A stretch of DNA of 64,000 nt from positions 1,926,854 through 1,990,853 of the forward strand of contig CALNVZ010003434.1 of assembly GCA_940671915.1 (NCBI GenBank), given 5' to 3'. Shown here one piece after another: positions 22,890-37,936 of the stretch (positions within the stretch are counted from its first letter, which is position 1; each line of letters starts with the position of its first letter). The stretch comes from Paracentrotus lividus. Lineage: Eukaryota; Echinodermata; Echinoidea; Camarodonta; Echinidae. The notes under the pieces are model-generated. The model was not told the DNA's origin, searched no databases, and worked only from the letters and a program-made list of their open reading frames with translations. Made by a program: the position numbers and the translations under genes.

Positions 22890-25800
22890 CATTCCTTGTC
22901 CTTCTAACTCAACTCTCAAGTAACAATCATGCCAACCATCTTCACGGCTTCAGTTTCATGGACATCAATCATTTTAATAAAATTGATATTTACACAAAGT
23001 AATTCAGCACAAATAATGTCAGATATCTTCTATTATCATTTATTTTCTCAGATCACCTCCCCAACATCTCATTCTCCAACTATCTTTCTATTTTCCCACA
23101 ACCGAAACAAATAAAAACAAAACAAAACTCAACAAACAAGGAAACAAAACAAAGAGATTACCTCCAACATACCTCTGAGTGCAAAAGTAACAGATTTACA
23201 GAAAAATGTGAAAATAATTTGTAAAAATATTTCAAATTTTGGTGCTTAAGTGTGATCTTTGCTAAAACATATCTTTTACATATATCACTCCTTGCAACAT
23301 TGTCTCTCCTATTATTTACAACACAAATATACAGACATATGCATTTCTATGACAATGAGGGAGAACATATTAATCTACATAATAATTCTTCTAAAGTATA
23401 CTCTGATATTGCAAATATAATCTGTTATATATCTTCACATATATATACTAATGAAGCAAGCATACGATATACAAAAATAACAGTAAGATTACTTCCAAAA
23501 TAATCTGATTTCAATTAAACATACATTTATGTCATCCAGTGTGGTAATAATTACATGAACAACACACTTTCACCAATACATGTACATGTATAGTAATAAA
23601 ATAATTGAACATTTGTATGAACAATTTCATTCTTCTGAACAAAAACATGAACACTCTTATAAAGACTTTCCATAAATCATCCAAAATGAATGAGCCCAAC
23701 ATTATTTGCCATTCAAGTCAACTACTCAGTACTGTATTCGCTGTTATTTTCGGGCGATCAATTTTTCGCGCTGAGCGGCCTCAAAACATGTTCACAGGTT
23801 CTTAAATTCGTGCTGCATGTTCGTAAGCTCGCAATTGAACCCATGCAATACATGTATAGGAAATCATGTCTATATATTTGCAGGTTTTTAAATTTGCGCA
23901 AAAATAAGTGTACCGCAAATATTTCCACAAATACAGTACCACAGTTCTTAAAATCACTCACATCCCAGTGGCTCTTAACAGGTCACGTCTTTCATAACAA
24001 TATTATTATTAGCTCACATTGCATTACATAACTAGAAACAATACCATCCCTACAAGTACATGTACATAAAAGTATACTGTATGAATATCATAAAATTACA
24101 TGTAGCAAGACTACAATAAATGGCTGCATTATAGTCATTTAACTATAAACAGTATACATGTACATGTACCAACAATATAAAGAACAAGCACAATGTGGTT
24201 ATTTTGCATACATGTAATATTGTCTGTTAAACATTTTTGATTCCCTATCAAATTCACATAACTCCAATTAAAACATATTCTTTGAGACATTTGTATGAAT
24301 GCATATCAATGTAATTTCAAATTATGTAGATTTGAATTAAGGGAAGCAGCAAACAGGAATAATGAGCACAGGGGGTTCAGCAAAATGCTAATACATGTAT
24401 TATTTTGATCTCAAAGGAAGTTTTTAAGATGATAACATGATAAATCACAACATTATTTTCATTTGGTCCAATTGGAAATTAAATTTACATTACATGAGAA
24501 AATAATATCTTCAGTTCCCCAGGTAAAATTTGCTTTCATCTCAGTATAAACTACAACATTAAGGGATTTTAGGATTAGGGTTTTAGTTTGGTCACAGAAT
24601 GTAAAATTATTCTTGAAAACAAAATGAGCTAAATGTAACAATATTATACTTCAAACTGATAAAAGGGTTTGTTTTTTCCTTTTGATTTCTTCTTGATATA
24701 TCTTGAAAAGAAGAGAAAACAATATCAATACTTAACTACAAATGACTGAATTCCATGCTGCAATCAAACAATTGTACAATACAATGATCCCGTAACAGTT
24801 AATCTAGAGCTGGTAAATGTTTTATGACTGACCTTAAACCTTAATGTGAAACAGAATTGTAACCATAAACTACAATGATGTTTTCTTTCACAAAATTAAA
24901 GTATAAGTATGACAGACACTCAGTCATACATGATACACCATATTCTAGAATCCAATTTGAAATACACTTAACATGTAGATAAGGCAAAACCATGTGTGGT
25001 ACTATGTAAATCTAAATGTTCATTAGAAAATAAACTTTGAGAATTGCTGAAAAAAAAGCAAAATATAAAAGTTCACACTGATTTGCTGGATGGATGAATG
25101 AGAAGAAAACGGATGCCTGGCAAAAAGACATTAACAGAGGATTTAATTTCTGCTCCTTTTTTTTTCAGAATATTACCTCTGCCATCCCCCTTCTGCGAAG
25201 GCAAACACAAACAAGAACAAAAACCTGCAAAACATACAGCTTCAGTGTGTGACTACATCACATAAAACTACATTACAGTCCCTTACAGTGCTATTCATGT
25301 GGATGCAAAAGGGAGCAAAGAGAAATTTGGGCAAATTATTAGAACTTAAAATTTTGTGATAAAATGATGGAGGCATGAAATATGAGAAGATCTTCCTTTC
25401 ATGGTTGTGAGAATAACAACATCAAACCGCCATAGCTCAATTTGAGAAAGATGTTTTGTTTCTAAACATCATCACAAAATTCAAAATGTCAATAATTGGA
25501 TCAGATTGGTGTTTGCGCCCTTCTGCTGTGCATACAGTGCACTACTGAAACAAGAGAGGTACATGTACATGTATTATCTCATTATTTCACAAAGATTTGA
25601 ACATCTTTCTGGCTCTCAATAGCACTGTAATTAACACTGAAAGGTTGTCTGATGGATAAAACAAAAAAATGAAACACGGTACCAAGTCAAACTAAATTAT
25701 TTGTGCTTGCAACAAACTGTGCAATTAATTTTCACAATTATTTTCAGCTTTTTTAATAATTTGTGCATACAGTACATGTACATATGGCTGAAGATACTCA

Positions 25801-28750
25801 TTTGTATATGTAAGTTTAATTAAAATGAACCAAATAAACATATCATTAACTGGCTTGGAACTCTACTACAATACAAAAAGGTATTCTTGTACACATAACT
25901 TTTCCATTGTAAACACAAAAAACCAAATAAAATATATTCTCATACAATTATCTGATACATGTTCACAATTATGTAGATGTACAACTAAACCACATGTAGG
26001 TACTCAGAGTGTACATATTTGAGAAGGAGCAATTTACATCACCAACATAGTAACCCTGCTGTATTCTATAATATTTGTGACTAGAGAGGGCAGCAGACAT
26101 TATTTCTAGTATTTGTAAGTAGGCATTGTCATAAAGGAATATCATATTCACCATAAGCATTACATGTACATGTATGTTCGCTCAGATATTTTATCAAGTG
26201 CCTACATGCGTAGTAAATCAAACTTTCTACAATAATACATGTAATATTCTCTTCTCACATACATACATGTAAATCTGTGTCCACCAAACTTACATGTATG
26301 AATGTGTTCCTGTGCTGTATTTTTTTTAGAATTTTGTTCCCTTTGTGCCACACTTTTAATTTGGGAAATTTTTTTTTTTTTTTAAATATGCATTTGAATC
26401 TGAATCTAAAAAATGAAACATGAAGTTTCCTCCTTTGATATTTTGAGATCTTCATTTTGATTTATTGTATATCAAATGTATTTCAAATTTCTATTCAATA
26501 CACAATGATTCATACAATGGAGTCAAAAATTGTCAATATTTCATCAAATTCTTCTAGAGATCATCAAAAAGTGTCAAGATTATTATTAAACATGCACATT
26601 CTTACTAATGATGTCTAAGATGGGGATAGTTTCCAAACTACAAGTAGGCCTACACTCTATTTGTAACCCTTGACAAAAGAAAAATAAACACTGTAATCAT
26701 ATGTATTATTGCATGAATATTCTGAAAATGCAAAAAATAATCTCTAAATTCAAACAAATACTAATTTGCAGACAATACAAAATTACAAATTTCAGCAAAT
26801 ATTTAATATTTGTCTTGTGAAAAATACACAGAAACTTTTCCAAAAGATGTGGTGCATTTTGAGAGTGTAATAACCCATGGATATTCAAATTATCCAAATA
26901 ACTTCTCTTTTAGACATTATTTCATTTTGCTAAAGTAGGGCAGTATGCTTTTTTTTATATAAAGGTTGTGTACAAAACGTGCTCCCTTGCCTTTTACATT
27001 ACCTTGTGTAAGTAATGAAGATAATTCAATGGGAACATGCTTATACCTGGCATATGAAACCAACTGATAAAATAGAACTCATTACAGGTGTAGAGCGTAT
27101 AGATGACACAGTGTAAACATGCAGTATATGAAACCAACTGATAAAATAAAACTTCTGTGCTTCCCATGGTACTCAATGTAGAAATGTATCTTCAAATGTA
27201 TTGAATACGGTTTAATTTTATTTGTAAAGTTTGTTAAGTGGAAGAGTAAAGGTGTCTTTAATACTGTTCATTGTATACTGTATAAGCTAATATTTTTTCG
27301 CTTACAGATATTTTCATGATTTTAGCCTACATGTAGGTGGGGGAAAATCGTTAGAGCTTAATTTTGCATGTTCTTGAGGAGTGACTTGCAAAATTCCAGA
27401 AGATAAAACCAATATGAAAAAAAAACACTAATAAAATACCTCTTTGTATAATAAAAGCATTAGGCCTATATCAAGTAACCAATAACCATGGTAAAAGACT
27501 ACGCAATTCATTAAATCTAGCATTGCACTGCATAGAGAGGAAAGTCAATGTGATTTATTTTAAAATGTCATTAATTTTAAAAAAATCTGTTGATTCTGGG
27601 GTTTTCACAACTTCCTATTTTAGGATCAATGATACAAGTACATGTAAGTATCAATAAAAACCCAATTGCATGTATGTAAATCATATCTAGATTTTGTATG
27701 ATCCAACCATTAAGATTTGTTTCAAAATCTAGATTAATATAAAGACGTAAATATCAAAACAGATCAAGTCCATCTCTTGGCCAAATTGAGTTAAAAATGG
27801 TTACATGAGCCCATCTTGTGTATAATTTACAGATCCAAATTCCAAACAGAGGTGCCTGAAATGAATGAAAAACCGTCAAAAGTCCCCAATGGACACATAC
27901 AAATTATTACTTTTTTTCTTGGTTTACTCCAAATGGATTTGGGCCGTTCTTACAGTGTAATCTCATGTATCAAATGCCAAGAGCCAAAAGGGCACAATGC
28001 AGAAACTACAACATAGAGCTGAATTTACCTAACATATCAAATCTGGGTTACCATCATTTCCTCTCTCAAAAAGAGACAGGACTATATCAGTATAAAGTAC
28101 GGATTGCAAAGAAGACTAGCGTTGGCCCAAACTTTTTTTTTCCCCCCCAAAGAGCCGGACAAAATGATAGGAAACAAGGGAAGATTTGGGATTGTGTTAG
28201 CCAGCACAGCACATCCCATATTAGGCAAGGTTTACTGCACGGTCATTTCCTGATTGACTTCAATGATATGAGCAGAGAGAGAGACATACAGATATTGGAA
28301 AGAGAGAAAGAGACAGAGAATTAGACAAACAGAAATAATGTAGGGGCCTAGATATGGATGGTACAAGACAGATATACTGTACGTTATAGGGGAAAGAGAG
28401 ATAGAAAAAGAGACAATATACATGTAACCACATACAGACAGAAAAGAGAGAAAGGAGAAAGACATAAAGAGAGAAAAAAATAAGAGCAAATCAAAATATG
28501 TTCTATTTATTAAAGCCCAGAGAGAGATTCTGTTAAACTGGTCAGAATCATGGTTCATAACTGCATAATAAAGTAACAGTTATAAATGTACAGTTGCTGT
28601 AAATTTGAAGAGCAAGAAAAGGCTCACTTTTAACCCCTAGACTTCTGAGAGTTGTCTTTCCCATAGCCTTAATACAGGGAGCACTAGGGTCACATGAATA
28701 ACAGGTTCAATGTGACTATCTTTTGACTCTTTGATAGCATAAAAGGATTC
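22890..28750. other. AT-rich intergenic DNA with no supported gene
   Basis: Contains many ACATGTACATGTA words and homopolymer runs. A GA-rich low-complexity patch lies at about 28265-28480. I found no frame or exon set I could defend. Confidence 0.5.
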
Positions 28751-28751
28751 T

Positions 28752-28956
28752 AGGACAACTGCCCCTGGACAATTACCCCCCAGACAAATACCCCCTGCCA
28801 AAAATCTACCCCTAACTATAGACTTATCCCTAACCTTATTTCTGGGGGGGTACAAGTAGTTGCCAAGAATCTACCCCCTAACTCTACAACGTACCCTTAA
28901 CATATTTCTGGAAGGTAGTTGTCCTGGGGAGTAATTTTCCAGGGGGTAGTTGTCCT
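28752..28956. mobile_element. Inverted-repeat element with AGGACAACT termini
   Basis: The left end AGGACAACTGCCCCTGGAC is answered by CCAGGGGGTAGTTGTCCT ending at 28956. The inverted match is about 32 bp with mismatches. The interior carries further CTACCCC and CCCTAAC words. A 72-codon minus-strand frame over it has no protein character. Confidence 0.6.
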
Positions 28957-28959
28957 GAT

Positions 28960-30480
28960 ACAGCAGAAAAAGAAATCTCAAATGCCAAGCAAAGGTACAT
29001 ATTCAACATATTGGAATATAATGGTGTCAAGATAGCGATACATGTCAATCATACCCAAATCATAGATGGACATATTTACGATCAGTGACATGGTGTATTC
29101 TGCACCCTCTTAATGGTTTGCGGTTGTCTACGGTACTCTTGATACCACAAACGCATGGTGGAGTAATTACCCCCAAAACGTGGTGTCAAGTCAATTGGGA
29201 GCCCTACACGTGATCTTGATGAACTTGTATAAAAATTGCTACATATGCAAATTTCTGTCACAAATGCAAGTGAAATAGATAAAACCACAAAGAATCACAC
29301 ACTTACAATGCAACAGTACTTAAAATTGGCGGACTATGACGAATGCTTCTGTTTTGCCATTTCACGACTAACCTCTCGCCTACCAGAAACCAACGATCGA
29401 ACCTTTCTTTTATGAATTTCCTAACCCCAACCCACATTCACCCACTCAGTCTCACAGATATAAATCAGGGAAGACTGGATAATTTAAAGATGATAGATGT
29501 TGTCAGTCACATACAACACAAAGTCTGAACTAAAAACTACATCCCATAAGGTACAAATGTATGTCACTAAACAAGGTAGACTAAATTTGTAACAGGGGTG
29601 TAACAAGTTTGATTGAAGACACAAAGGGCATAACTACTTAGTACTAATGCCCTTCTAGCAGTCAAAGAGGATTTATTGTTCAAAATTTAAAGTCTCAATA
29701 CAGACTAGCTGCTGAATTTCACCTTTGCCAAGATACAACATGACCTACACCTTTCATGGGATGACCACGGTATAATACATGTAGCCACATGATCACGTTC
29801 ATAATAACCAGCGCCCCATCTCTCTGCTTCAGAAAGAGGTCAACGTCCTATAGGTCACTGACAATATATATGTTTACGTTGTTATCATCATACTATCATC
29901 TTCATTCTGGTATAAACGGAACTACCTTGCAAGAAAACTAAGCCATGTATTCATCATTTTGATTAAGTTTCATACAATGATATAATTGGGTCATTAGGAC
30001 CAGCCAGCACAATCGTTTAGAGTCATCCTTTGATACATATAGCAAGTCAATTCTCTCTCTTATATTATATTCCTGTTTATTGCATGCAGCATAAAGGGGG
30101 GGGGGGGAGAAACTCTCCAACAAACAACAAAATATGTTGACGAAAATGACGGAGGGGAAGGAATAATTGCGGTTTGGTCATTCTGTTAGCTTAAAAAGGT
30201 AATCTTTTCAGACGTGTTATTATCCATGTTTACCTCCTTGGGGCCAACATACGGTCCTATTTATAAACTTTACATACACAAGGATGTTATTGGAAGACCC
30301 ATAAACACACCTCCTGAGAGCTAGAAGGATGTCAACGCATTATACATGTACTTTTACATTGTATTAATGTCCTTTCAGCTCTATAAAGGCTCTTTATGTG
30401 AAACCAGGTGTGCGTAAGGTGTTACACTTAATCGATGGACGGTCATACACAGGATGTGGAATATGGTTTATAATTAATAG
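28960..30480. other. Intergenic DNA, nothing recognised
   Basis: Unique-looking AT-rich sequence with one poly-G run near 30098. No supported gene. Confidence 0.45.
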
Positions 30481-30482
30481 TG

Positions 30483-31560
30483 AGTGGTCATGATGTAATT
30501 GACTACTTGCACTTCAATCAATTGTGTCAATGTTCAATCAAGACATAAACATCAAACTTTTAGAGCTGTACAATTTTCTAAGACGCAAGAAGGATGGTAC
30601 AGAATATGGGCCATTCCACGGTAGGGAGGACATTTGTTGTTTTCTTCTTTTTGCTTTATCTCAAATTCAGGTAGTACTTTGGGCTTTAAACTTCTCTGAT
30701 ATTATTATTACATTGGGGGACACAGATTAAGTTTGATTTTACCTTCAAATTGTATGTCCTTGTAGGAGAATCAGAACTATACATAGTTTGAAGCATGTGG
30801 GACTACATGCAGTTTTGAAAAGTGTTTTAGACTTTGACAGAGAACTATAATTCATTTTGCAATTTTTCCAACTGGATAATCTGAAGAATGAAATTCAATC
30901 TGAAGACACAGAAAAGCTATGAAAATTCAAAATATATCTTGATGGACAAACTGTAACGCGAGTTACCGACATTAACGCACCCTGTATTTTACTTGTTCAT
31001 TTTTTCTTCACTTTGATGCAGTTGATAGGTTTGACATATGCTAAGTTCAGCTTATGATAGGAAATTTTTCACTCTAATCTGCATCATGATTTTGATCATG
31101 TCCTTTTTGCGTAACGCGAGTTACCAAAGTTTAACGAGCCGAGAATCTGAACGAGCTTGACAAATATATTTCTCTTTTAATCCATTTGGTTTATGTCTTC
31201 TTTACATATGGTGCAAAAAAGTAACTTATAAATCCTAGCAGTTTGAAAGATAGGACTTTAATCGTGAAAGGTACCAGTTATTTGTAACGCGAGTTACCGT
31301 GGAATGACCCATATGCTTTATAGTGGTATTGACTACCTGTACTTCAATGTCATGATGTTCAATATTGAATCAAGATATAAACATCAAACTTTTAGAGCTG
31401 TGCAATTTGTTCAAAACACAAGAAGGTGGGTGCAGAATATGGTTTTTGTAATTAGCAAGTGGTCATGATTACAGGCCTGCACTACATTATTACGTTCAAT
31501 GAGACATGAGCATCAAATTTTTAGAGCTGTATAATTTGCTTAAACACAAGAAGGACAAGT
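30483..31560. repeat. Diverged tandem array of about 133-bp units, interrupted by an element
   Basis: Three units begin near 30483, 31322 and 31458 and share AGTGGTCATGATT, ATAAACATCAAACTTTTAG, AGCTGTACAATTT and CACAAGAAGG. Removing the inserted element (703 bp plus a 4-bp duplication) gives spacings of about 132 and 136 bp. The insertion falls in the ATAT of CAGAATATGG, a motif also seen intact later in the array. Confidence 0.75.
30608..31310. mobile_element. Element A: GGG(C/T)CATTCCACGGTA termini, GTAAC-GCGA-GTTAC motifs
   Basis: The left end is GGGCCATTCCACGGTA and the right end is the complement of GGGTCATTCCACGGTAAC. A direct ATAT duplication flanks it (30604-30607 and 31311-31314). 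The inverted motif GTAACGCGAGTTAC occurs three times, at 30953, 31111 and 31284, always in the same orientation. The 703 bp hold no transposase frame, so it is non-autonomous. It shares termini and motif design with element B at 50403. Confidence 0.8.
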
Positions 31561-34500
31561 ATTAATTCTTGTATGTCAGTGAGGGGCTTGCAAGGTTCAA
31601 TTTAGAGTATTAATGAAGTGTGACTTTTTAAATACCCTTGTCAACGTTTTGAAACTGTACCCCATCCAACCTCTGTTTACTATTATCTATTTGACCCAGA
31701 TTTACAATCTTTTAATCTATTTTACTGCAGCTCATCCTCTAGCTTCCTTTTTTCTTATTATAAAGATACATAAGGTATCAGCAAACAACTCACACCTGAG
31801 CTTATATAACGCAAGAAAAACTTCTCGCAAATTCCCAACGATCAGATTACATAAAAAACAGGAAAATCAGAAAATCAACGTCAATTTTCACCTGAGATTC
31901 AGCCAATCAAATCAGGATATAAGCTTTGAGACTTAATCTGTTGGCATGGCAACCCCTACGCTCTTAACACGTACTGTCGTAGGGGGTTTTAACGAACTTA
32001 TATCACTCCAACTCGTGATTGCTTCGATGATTCTTAGAGACGGAACAAGATTCAATGCCTAATATGGTGTCAGCTTGAAGAGAGGGGTAATAAATTCTGG
32101 TTTGAGGATTTTGGAGTGGCGATTCAATTTGTAGCAATATCAGACTTAAAATATACTTTCGATCCTATAATTATCGAGAAAATAATTCCTTTCAAATGAG
32201 TCCTGGTGAAATTCAAGGCATTTTTTTAAACTTACATTCATCAAAGCTCTGTAGAAAATACAGAAAACTTTGCAATCAATTGCAAAATGGCAATGACCAA
32301 TCAATCGATGCCATTAAGATTAACCGCTTGAATTATCATGTATTTTGATACTTTTTTTTAATATTTAAAAAGGAAAATAGACAGTGTTTGTTAGCATAAG
32401 GACAGGGTGTAAGTAAAACTTTGATGACACTTTTTTCCATATCAAAATCCCTTGTCTAAATCTATAAACTGATATTATTTTATGACAGAATCCGATGTGA
32501 AATGTTAATTGATCGATACGCAAAGTACGGCTCATACTTAATGGTTTAAAAAGCTCAAAATAAACCAGAAACTTTTTATACTAAACACTACACATTATTA
32601 AACCAAATCCACATATTTCCAATTTTTTTTTTTTTGTAAACCCTATACCACAAATATTTGATCCAAGCTGGACCTGACAGCTTACGTATTGTCTTTCAAA
32701 TTGGATTAGGTTCGTTGTAAATAAAAACCTCACCATAGTATCATATGCTGAGAGACAAAAAGGCCTAAATTCATCTATTTTTACACAGAGTTACCGTCCT
32801 TTTACTAGTAACAGACCCTAATATGGAACAATAATGTGGTGAACCTCATGTGGATTAACTTACACATGTTTACTAGCTGTTCATCAAAAATAACCAATGA
32901 TGCATTTCAAAATAACATATTTTTTATCAAAACAAATCATCTTTGTTGACGTTTGGGATCAATTTCTCTCTCGCGACATTCAGGGATCAGAAGAAGAGAC
33001 ATGGATTACGGGTTCTACAGATTTATCAGTTTGGAGTCATATTGTTTATTTTCATTTCCTTTTGATCTCAGCTGAATGGATTATCTATTTTAGATTTAAT
33101 GTTGAATCATCTCAGAGTGTAGTCTGCGTTTAAAGCAGAAAATAACTTCTGTCAAGAAGTATTACAAAGGAAAGATTAAAAGATTAAAAGATTTATGTTT
33201 AATCCAATCAATTGAAATATCTCATGTTTTTGTTTTCTTCTCTTTTTTTCTGGAGAGAGTCCTAGGAGCCAAATGTTTTTAAAATGCATTAAAAAAAAAA
33301 GAAAAAAAAAAGGATATTACCAAAGCATTGAATGCTTCATGGAAATTTGATTTCAATAATAATTTCTATTACAGAAATGTGTTCCCAACATTCAAAACAT
33401 TCCTTGAAATATTTTATCTGAACTCAAGAGCGTGTCCATTAAACTTAACACAATTACTACCAAATATGGACTACTGTATGCATGATACCCAAATCAACAC
33501 TATTTGCAAAGTGTTTGTTACTCAAGTATGCTTTCAGATTTCCTTGTTATTAACGCATACACAGGGTGACAGGAGTTCAATGTTTTTCACACCTTTCCTT
33601 TGTTAACTCATGCTGTACAAAGGTCGTAGATATACGTGAATATAATGAGCTGACGTCGATAATAGCTACATGTATGCAAAAGACTGGATGTCTGCGTGCG
33701 TGAGCGGCACGTTGTGAGTAGGAACACTTGTGTCTCTGAAAACAGAATCTACACCTTAATTCATAGAATTCTCGTGACCGTATTTGTCTAATTTGGAATC
33801 CTGTTCTCTTCCCACCAATGACCTCCAGACGGGGGCAAATATTAGCGCATTATTGTTCATTCAACAGTCAGGATTTTTAACCAAAATCTTGGCTCAAAAA
33901 CCCAGGAAAAGCCATCTAGTTACCCAGTCAATATTAAAGATGTTGTTTTTGAGGGGGTTAAACATTCAGATATTGTTGTTTTAAAAGTTAAAGTTTGAAC
34001 TAAAATCCTGACTCAAAATTCAGAAGTTTTTGTGTTTTTTTTTACTTATAAAGTAAATCCAACCAATATTTATCAAGGTTTTACTCAATTTGGGACATTG
34101 TTTCTTTTGCCAATCAGAATTTTGTATCAAATTCGAATTGACCTTACTCAGATTTAATAACTAAATATAGAAGACTGTTTACATTTCAGAACAAACAAAA
34201 AATAAATAAATAAAAAAATGATCCATGAACAGTTACTGAGCCAATAGTGGACAGGGATTCAAAATTGTATCAGTCCAAATAACAAAAGCAATAATCTAAT
34301 TCAAAAGAGAAATAGAAACAGAGAGAGGTGGAGAGAGAATGTACAACATTAGGAAAGATCAAGTAGCTCTATCACTACAAAACAAAGTTTTTTTTAATAA
34401 CATTTGCCTTGTGACGTTTAACCAACTAAATTTTCATCAAGACCCGAAAAGTAGAAAAATGCATATATGTAGAAAGATAGTATCAAGTTTTGTATTTTAC

Positions 34501-35940
34501 TTCAATTTTTGGAGAAATTTATTTCAAGCAAATGGTTTGATCATGTCATTACAATGAAATGAAAGAACCTTCTTTATTTCCTGTTAAACAAGAAATGGTT
34601 CGAGGATATTTCCCATACATGTCCATTGCAGGAAAAATCATTAATTGCATCATTATCGTGAGAATATCTCAGTATCACGTCCAAACGCTTTCGTTTTAGA
34701 ACAATAACAGTTACGTGATCAGCCCATTGAGGGTGATACTATATTGTACATTTGTAAATGATATCATATGTATGAATGTGTTAGTACATTGCACTGAGCT
34801 AGACTTCATGGCAATGTCATTTGTAACCCTCAGGTAAAGAATGTTTAAATGGTGAAAAATACTATACTATGGACGACATGCATTCAAGTTCACTTTATTT
34901 TATTACATTTTTTTTTTTTTTTGGGGGGGGGGGAGGGGACACAACCCAAAGATAAATAAGGGTGGACATATTAGGAGAAAGATATCTGACAAAATTTTCA
35001 TTAATTTTGCAATATGAACTGAGTGACCAGTGATGCTAAAAATAGTTCATACAAGAACATGAATGTATATTTTGGCCTTGCAAAGAAAAACTAATAAACA
35101 TATGATGAGGAGAGAGAGAGAGATGATCCAACCAAAATATTACGAGATAAAATTCATAAATTATTAAGACTAAATGGCCCAAGATATCTCAAGGGCATGA
35201 ACGCTAATCTAAATTGTAAACAGGACTACCCACTTGAATAACATGCATGACATATTAATCACATTCCATATCTCTGCTTCATGTTGTTAAATAGCAAAAG
35301 TGAGATTAATTAGCAGTCTGTCATCATGCGTGGCGATTTTGCAAGACTTGCATGAGATATGCATCACATTCCTTGCATAATGCACATTTTGAACATTTAT
35401 TGGGCAGTACAATATTGTAATAAACTTGTTTCGTAAGAATTCTGAGCTCAAACTGTACACACAACAAAATGAACTTCAATAATAGCCGGAAAATTATCTT
35501 CAAAACTTCAACCCATCATGAAATACTTGTACATGTAGGTCAATTAAGGGCAAATTACTTCACTTTGTTGTAAGTATATACATGTAGGTCCTAAATTTTT
35601 TGTACAGCACATTGATGTACCTGAACTACTATAGTGAAGTCCCACATGCTTATTTTCATGTAGGGTTCATGCGAGCCTGGTAATAAAGGCCTACAGGTTG
35701 ATAACATCATGGATATCTTTAAATCACGAGGCATTATCTCATTTAATAGCAAACATGATGAACGAGTCAATGGGTGACCAAGATGGGAATAGGCATGTTA
35801 ACTCCTTGGATTTCAGAATGTTCGGCTGAATAAAAAACTTATCAGTAAATTTCAGAAAAATTAATTCAAGCAGTAGAAATAAGGCCTTCTACTAGCCTCT
35901 TCAGTCTTATTTTTACATATCTAAAGGGGAATTGGTGCTG
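31561..35940. other. AT-rich intergenic DNA, nothing recognised
   Basis: Only low-complexity runs (poly-A near 33290, poly-T and poly-G near 34910-34933, short GA repeats near 35110). No gene supported. Confidence 0.45.
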
Positions 35941-35943
35941 TGT

Positions 35944-36012
35944 AATATAGGGTATTGAACCAATGACCTTTGCATCGCAAGTCAATCGTTAAACCACTAT
36001 ATCACTGCCATT
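35944..36012 (-). mobile_element. tRNA-derived SINE head
   Basis: Read on the minus strand it has an A-box-like TATAGTGGTTTAACG and a B box GGTTCAATACC about 30 bases apart, as in a pol III tRNA-type promoter. The cloverleaf is degraded, so a SINE head is more likely than a working tRNA gene. Confidence 0.5.
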
Positions 36013-36187
36013 TTAACTTGCATTTCAATGAAATATGCATGTAGACATACAAAGTACATATAGGCTTATACCTAAGAAAAAACAAAAAACAAAACAGTTT
36101 TTGAAAGTGGGGGCTGAACAGAAAGTGGGGGAGGGGGAGCTGAACATATACATCTAAGCAAAATACAATTGATCATTTCCCCGGTCC

Positions 36188-36205
36188 CCCCCCCCCCCCC
36201 CCCCC
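36188..36205. repeat. Poly-C tract
   Basis: A long run of C. Its length is probably unreliable in the assembly. Confidence 0.8.
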
Positions 36206-37774
36206 TGGCCCCTGCTCCACAGCCCCTGTAAGTAGATCAATTTTGCCTCCTTAAGTCTACAGTGCATTATTTTCTCCAATGTATACTCTACATTCCGGAA
36301 ACTTAAGAAGAATATATTTGCAACATGTACATTTCAATCAATTGCATTCCTGCAATGCCCTGGTAATGTATTCACATGCCTTAAATTCCTTCCATGTTCT
36401 GTTACGCACAATATCTTCATAAACTTTGTTAAGAAGCTCACGATATTGTGGGAGGCAAATCAGGAGATTTGCTTTGAAGTAAAATATGCCACATATATGT
36501 ACATACGATATATGTTTTGTTTTCTTTTCAATTTCTGATATGATTTGAGTTTATTTCTGAGAGCTGTTTTAATTTCACAAATAATTTTCCACATGTTTTC
36601 TGGCACAAGTAAATTAACTTCAATTTTAAGAACCAGTTTTTTAACATTTATTTGAAGTGCCAAAGAATTGAGTTAATGGAGCTGGTATGCAGTCTTTCTC
36701 TTGCAAGCTCTGCATATATTTTTCTAAAACACTCATGCAATATATCAAGAAAAATTGTAATTCAAAAGCTAAATATGGATTGGTACGGACCCAAATTTGT
36801 TTAAGTTTCCCTCTTTTAACAGCATTCAGGACTTCCAAGTCTTAAATATATCACTCAGCTCTAATCTATGATATATGAAGACCCTATATATAGCAAAGAG
36901 CCCCTGAAAACTTCCTACGGGTGTCCTGATAGGGAAATGCATTTTTTAAATCATTCATATCTCTATTGCCTGTAATCATATTGAAGATTAAAGATTGAAG
37001 CCTGAGATTCCATTCGCAAACTTGTGCAAATTCAACAAAATGCTTGCCTCCAATCAATTCAAATTAAATATTCTATGACATAATTAATATTTTGGTGATT
37101 ATATTTCATTGTAAAATGTCTTCTTTTTTGTCAAGAACTAAGGTATAGATGGCATGATCAATTTCTTTTATTTATATAAAACAATGAGAAAAAATATTTA
37201 AAGCAATGAGATTGAGAGAGCTAAATTTATTAAAGTCTCCCTGATTAAAGCAAGAAAACTAAGAGAGGAAGGGGGCATGTATTGTACATCGTACGGCCTA
37301 CCCCCCCCCCCTCCCTCAAATAAAATAAAATAAAGAAAGAAAAAAAATTTTAACAAAATTAAAAAAATTAAAAACTTTAGCAAAAGGGGGCAGGAGAAAA
37401 AGTACTAAAACATTCATATTTTAAAAGTACCTCAAAGTACATGTAAGGTTTCCAATACAAGGTACATGAACATATATAACCTTGTAAAAGTTGGACAAAT
37501 AAACATCAAACTGTCTGTTTTCAGCTCTGGTTTTGCCATTAAACATTGGCACTGTTTCATGATGATAATAGTTGAGGGTCAGGGTTAGGCGGCTTGTCAC
37601 AGCTGCTAGCAGTCCTAGTAATCAGACTGGGATATAAACTCAATTCATATGCCTTGTTTTATTAAGGTATAGATCACAGGATTCCAGGGTATACATTGTA
37701 CTATATAGGGAGACAAGGATTTGGCTCAAGTCCTCTGCCATGGTGTTGTGAATATTATGATTGTCATGGATACT

Positions 37775-37894
37775 TACAAATGATGATGATTGTGGAGATG
37801 GTGATGATGATTGTGTTTACAAGTGATAATGATGATTTTGATGATGATGATGATGATGATGATAATGATTTTGATGATGATAATGATAATGATA

Positions 37895-37936
<42 letters not shown>

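Noticed and set aside
27965-28324. 119-codon plus-strand frame
   Set aside because: It overlaps a GA-rich low-complexity tract and has no domain or splice support.
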